Below the pieces are notes generated by a model. That model did not search any database, had not been told where the DNA came from, and worked only from the letters and a program-made list of their open reading frames with translations. A DNA stretch of 64,000 bases from NCBI RefSeq assembly GCF_049896245.1, contig NZ_JAFCTX010000006.1, positions 111,884-175,883 on the forward strand, written 5' to 3'. Shown here piece by piece: positions 62,289 to 64,000 of the stretch. The DNA comes from Cypionkella sp049896245. GTDB taxonomy: Bacteria > Pseudomonadota > Alphaproteobacteria > Rhodobacterales > Rhodobacteraceae. Every line of letters begins with the position of its first letter. Position 1 is the first letter of the stretch. The position numbers and the translations under genes are program-made.

Positions 62289-62313
62289 CACAAGTCATTC
62301 CCCGCTGGGAATG
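62289..62313. terminator. Palindromic terminator-like repeat between olsA and the ThiE-like gene
   Basis: CATTCCC and GGGAATG pair around CGCT. This is copy 2, in opposite orientation, of the repeat at 9430-9452. Confidence 0.65.
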
Positions 62314-62321
62314 AAATCGGC

Positions 62322-62942
62322 TTAGCCTAGCGGGGCCATCAGCACCCGCAGCGCGGTCGCGGGATTGTCGGCCAGCCAGATTTCTTCGCCGATGCCGAAG
62401 AAATCGGTGACGGGGCCAAATTTTTCGATCAATTCCACTGTCAAAGCGCCCTCGGCGATCACCGGCACTTCAATCACAGCACTCCACCATTCAAACAGGT
62501 CGAAATCGACCTGCTCGCCATTGCCAAGCGGGGTCGGTCCTGTCGGCCCAAACGCCACATAATCCGCCCCCGCCTCGCCTGCATTCATGCCCTCATGCCG
62601 GGTCACGCCGCAAAACGCGCCGATGATGGCATCGCTGCCGAGTTCCTTGCGGACATAGCGGACTTGGCGCGCGCCATCTGTCAGATGCACGCCGTCAAGA
62701 CCAAGCCGGTTCACCATCAGCAGGTGGTTTTCGATCACAATCGCGACGTCACGGGCATGGCTGACCAGACGGCAGGCATCGGCGGCGCGCTGGATCATTT
62801 CCTCATCCTTGGTGGCCAAGGCGAGGCGGACGCAAGCGATATCGGTGCTGTCGAGCACTGCGGCCAAGCGGTCGGGGAAGGTTTCCAAATCAATCGCGGG
62901 CGGGGTGATCAGGGTGATCTGCGGGCGGTCTTGGTCGGCCAT
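62322..62942 (-). CDS. Thiamine-phosphate synthase-like protein
   Basis: About 206 residues from the ATG at 62940-62942, which has an AGGA site; upstream starts would be longer than the family. The barrel contains VIENHLLMVNRLGLDGVHLT, DAIIGAFCGVTRHEG and YVAFGPTGPTPLG. The last corresponds to the GP-x-x-PT pyrophosphate loop of ThiE, but the following TK residues are missing, so the activity may be altered. It converges on olsA. Confidence 0.72.
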   Translation of the reverse strand: MADQDRPQITLITPPAIDLETFPDRLAAVLDSTDIACVRLALATKDEEMIQRAADACRLVSHARDVAIVIENHLLMVNRLGLDGVHLTDGARQVRYVRKELGSDAIIGAFCGVTRHEGMNAGEAGADYVAFGPTGPTPLGNGEQVDFDLFEWWSAVIEVPVIAEGALTVELIEKFGPVTDFFGIGEEIWLADNPATALRVLMAPLG

Positions 62943-63044
62943 CGGGGTATCCTGCATGAATTTGGCCCCTGATAGCGCAGAAAGCTGGCCTTGGCTAGCA
63001 AGGCGGGCTGGCGTATCAGGCGGCATCATACCCGGAGAAACCCC

Positions 63045-63785
63045 ATGATCCCGCCCGCTTTCATTCTGGTCCGCCCGCAAATGGGCGAGAACATCGGTGC
63101 GAGCGCCCGCGCGATGCTGAACTTTGGGTTGGAGCGGATGCGGATCGTCGCCCCGCGCGATGGCTGGCCAAATTCGGCGGCGGTGGCTTTGGCATCAGGG
63201 GCCGGGAGGGTGCTGGATCAGGCGGGGTTGTTCGGGTCGGTGCAGGACGCGATTGCGGATTGTGATTTCGTATTTGCCACGACCGCGCGGGGGCGGGAGT
63301 TGACCAAGCCAATCTATACGCCCGAGGCCGCGATGGAACACGCGCGGGGGTTGGTGGCTGCGGGCAAGCGGGTGGGGGTGCTGTTCGGGCCGGAACGCGC
63401 GGGGTTGGAGAATGAAGATGTGGTGCTGGCCAACGCGATCGTGACGGTGCCGGTGAACCCGGAGTTTGCCTCGCTGAACCTCGCGCAATGTGTGTTGTTG
63501 CTGGGGTATGAATGGCGGCGGCAGACCCAGCCTGCGGAGGCGGTCGTGATGGAGATGGCGCGGACAGAGATGGCGTCGGGGATTGAGGTTGAGAAGCTGG
63601 GGGATCATTTTGAGGAGAGGCTGGAGGCGGCGGGCTTCTTCTTTCCCGAGGCGAAGATTCCGGGCATGAAGGCCAGCTTGCGGAACATGTGGTCGCGGTT
63701 GGGGCTGACCAAGGCCGAGGTTCAGACCTTCCACGGCATGCTGCGCCAGATTGCTTATAAACTGCGGTCGCAGGGGGATGAGTGA
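63045..63785 (+). CDS. trmJ: SPOUT RNA methyltransferase, TrmJ-like
   Basis: A 246-residue protein with the SPOUT knot: FILVRPQMGENIGASARAML at the start, VLFGPERAGLENEDV near residue 110 and NLAQCVLLLGYEWRR near 145. The family 2'-O-methylates position 32 of tRNAs. A C-terminal helical extension matches TrmJ. The ATG at 63045 is preceded by CGGAGAAA. Confidence 0.88.
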   Translation: MIPPAFILVRPQMGENIGASARAMLNFGLERMRIVAPRDGWPNSAAVALASGAGRVLDQAGLFGSVQDAIADCDFVFATTARGRELTKPIYTPEAAMEHARGLVAAGKRVGVLFGPERAGLENEDVVLANAIVTVPVNPEFASLNLAQCVLLLGYEWRRQTQPAEAVVMEMARTEMASGIEVEKLGDHFEERLEAAGFFFPEAKIPGMKASLRNMWSRLGLTKAEVQTFHGMLRQIAYKLRSQGDE

Positions 63786-63837
63786 CGATCCCAACTTGGG
63801 ACCATTGATTTTTAGGGGGGTCTTTTGACGGGTTCGC

Positions 63838-64000
63838 GGGCTCTGTTGCACAAATCAGCCTGAGGTCGAGTTTTCCCTTCCGCTGGACAGAGTCATCCCA
63901 CACGTTGAGTTTGCGGCGTTCCAAGTGCCGTAAATCGGTTCAGGATCGCCGCCCTGATCTGCAACTCCGCCACCTGCCGCTCGAAGTCGCGCGCCATAAC
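63838..64000 (-). mobile_element. End of an insertion sequence
   Basis: The sequence GGCTCTGTTGCACAAATCAG at about 63839-63858 resembles the terminal inverted repeats of IS elements with GGCTCTGTTGCA ends. The following bases on the minus strand encode a protein end, listed separately. The element runs out of the window. Confidence 0.55.
63893..64000 (-). CDS. Transposase C-terminus (partial)
   Basis: A minus-strand frame enters from the right edge and ends at 63893: MARDFERQVAELQIRAAILN, then RFTALGTPQTQRVG. It looks like the tail of a transposase close to the IS end, but the family was not settled from 35 residues. Confidence 0.45.
   Translation of the reverse strand, partial: VMARDFERQVAELQIRAAILNRFTALGTPQTQRVG

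Overview
The window looks like a chromosome segment of a GC-rich alphaproteobacterium of the Rhodobacterales (Rhodobacter/Roseobacter group). The evidence is gene content: a ChpT-type phosphotransferase, the order rplU-rpmA-GNAT-obgE-proB-proA, olsBA ornithine-lipid genes, cydDCABX, and phage or gene-transfer-agent-like DUF2793 spike genes. Roughly 60 genes or gene remnants can be supported. All functional calls come from reading motifs; no search was run.

Layout. 0-2.7 kb: argP (cut by the window edge), an ACT-domain protein, an ArgO/LysE exporter and an EamA transporter. 2.9-5.9 kb: three genes resembling virion spike or tail-adhesin parts. 6.0-9.4 kb: UDP-glucose dehydrogenase, a glycosyltransferase-like protein and galE. 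9.5-10.3 kb: a nitrilase-family amidohydrolase. 10.6-14.1 kb: a restriction-methylase gene broken by one frameshift and one stop codon. 14.1-19.2 kb: an AcoR-like activator divergent from a zinc dehydrogenase and a flavin monooxygenase, with a clear palindromic operator between them. 19.3-25.7 kb: cydDC-cydAB-cydX, cytochrome bd oxidase with its assembly exporter. 25.6-28.1 kb: a second glycosyltransferase paralogue, a small secreted protein with a repeat-expanded signal peptide, and dimethylargininase. 28.1-29.6 kb: decayed DNA with a hipB-like fragment and an IS21 fragment. 29.6-38.8 kb: a complete galactoside island (GH36, GH42, four ABC transporter genes, AraC regulator). 39.2-41.4 kb: a polar amino-acid ABC transporter. 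41.7-42.3 kb: yaeQ.

42.3-51.8 kb is an accessory region ending at the 3' end of a tRNA-Ser gene. It holds an hsdM remnant, a split HTH/zinc-finger-like gene, a lipoprotein, a probable toxin/immunity pair, a 5'-truncated transaldolase followed by a lipoyl-E2/hydrolase fusion, dihydrolipoyl dehydrogenase and a HAD phosphatase, an amidase remnant, a damaged IS3-family element and a frameshifted zinc-ribbon gene. 51.9-63.8 kb is conserved core: a DUF2059 protein, L21/L27, GNAT enzymes, obgE, proBA, chpT, a DUF3553 protein, olsBA, thiE-like and trmJ-like genes. The last 160 bases carry the end of another insertion sequence.

The best candidates for something undescribed are the transaldolase/E2-hydrolase/E3/phosphatase operon, the butanediol-dehydrogenase-like plus NTF2-flavin-monooxygenase pair under an activator lacking the GAFTGA loop, and the three hairpins inside the IS3 transposase. 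Several disruptions lie in short G or C runs, so assembly error must be excluded before they are called real.
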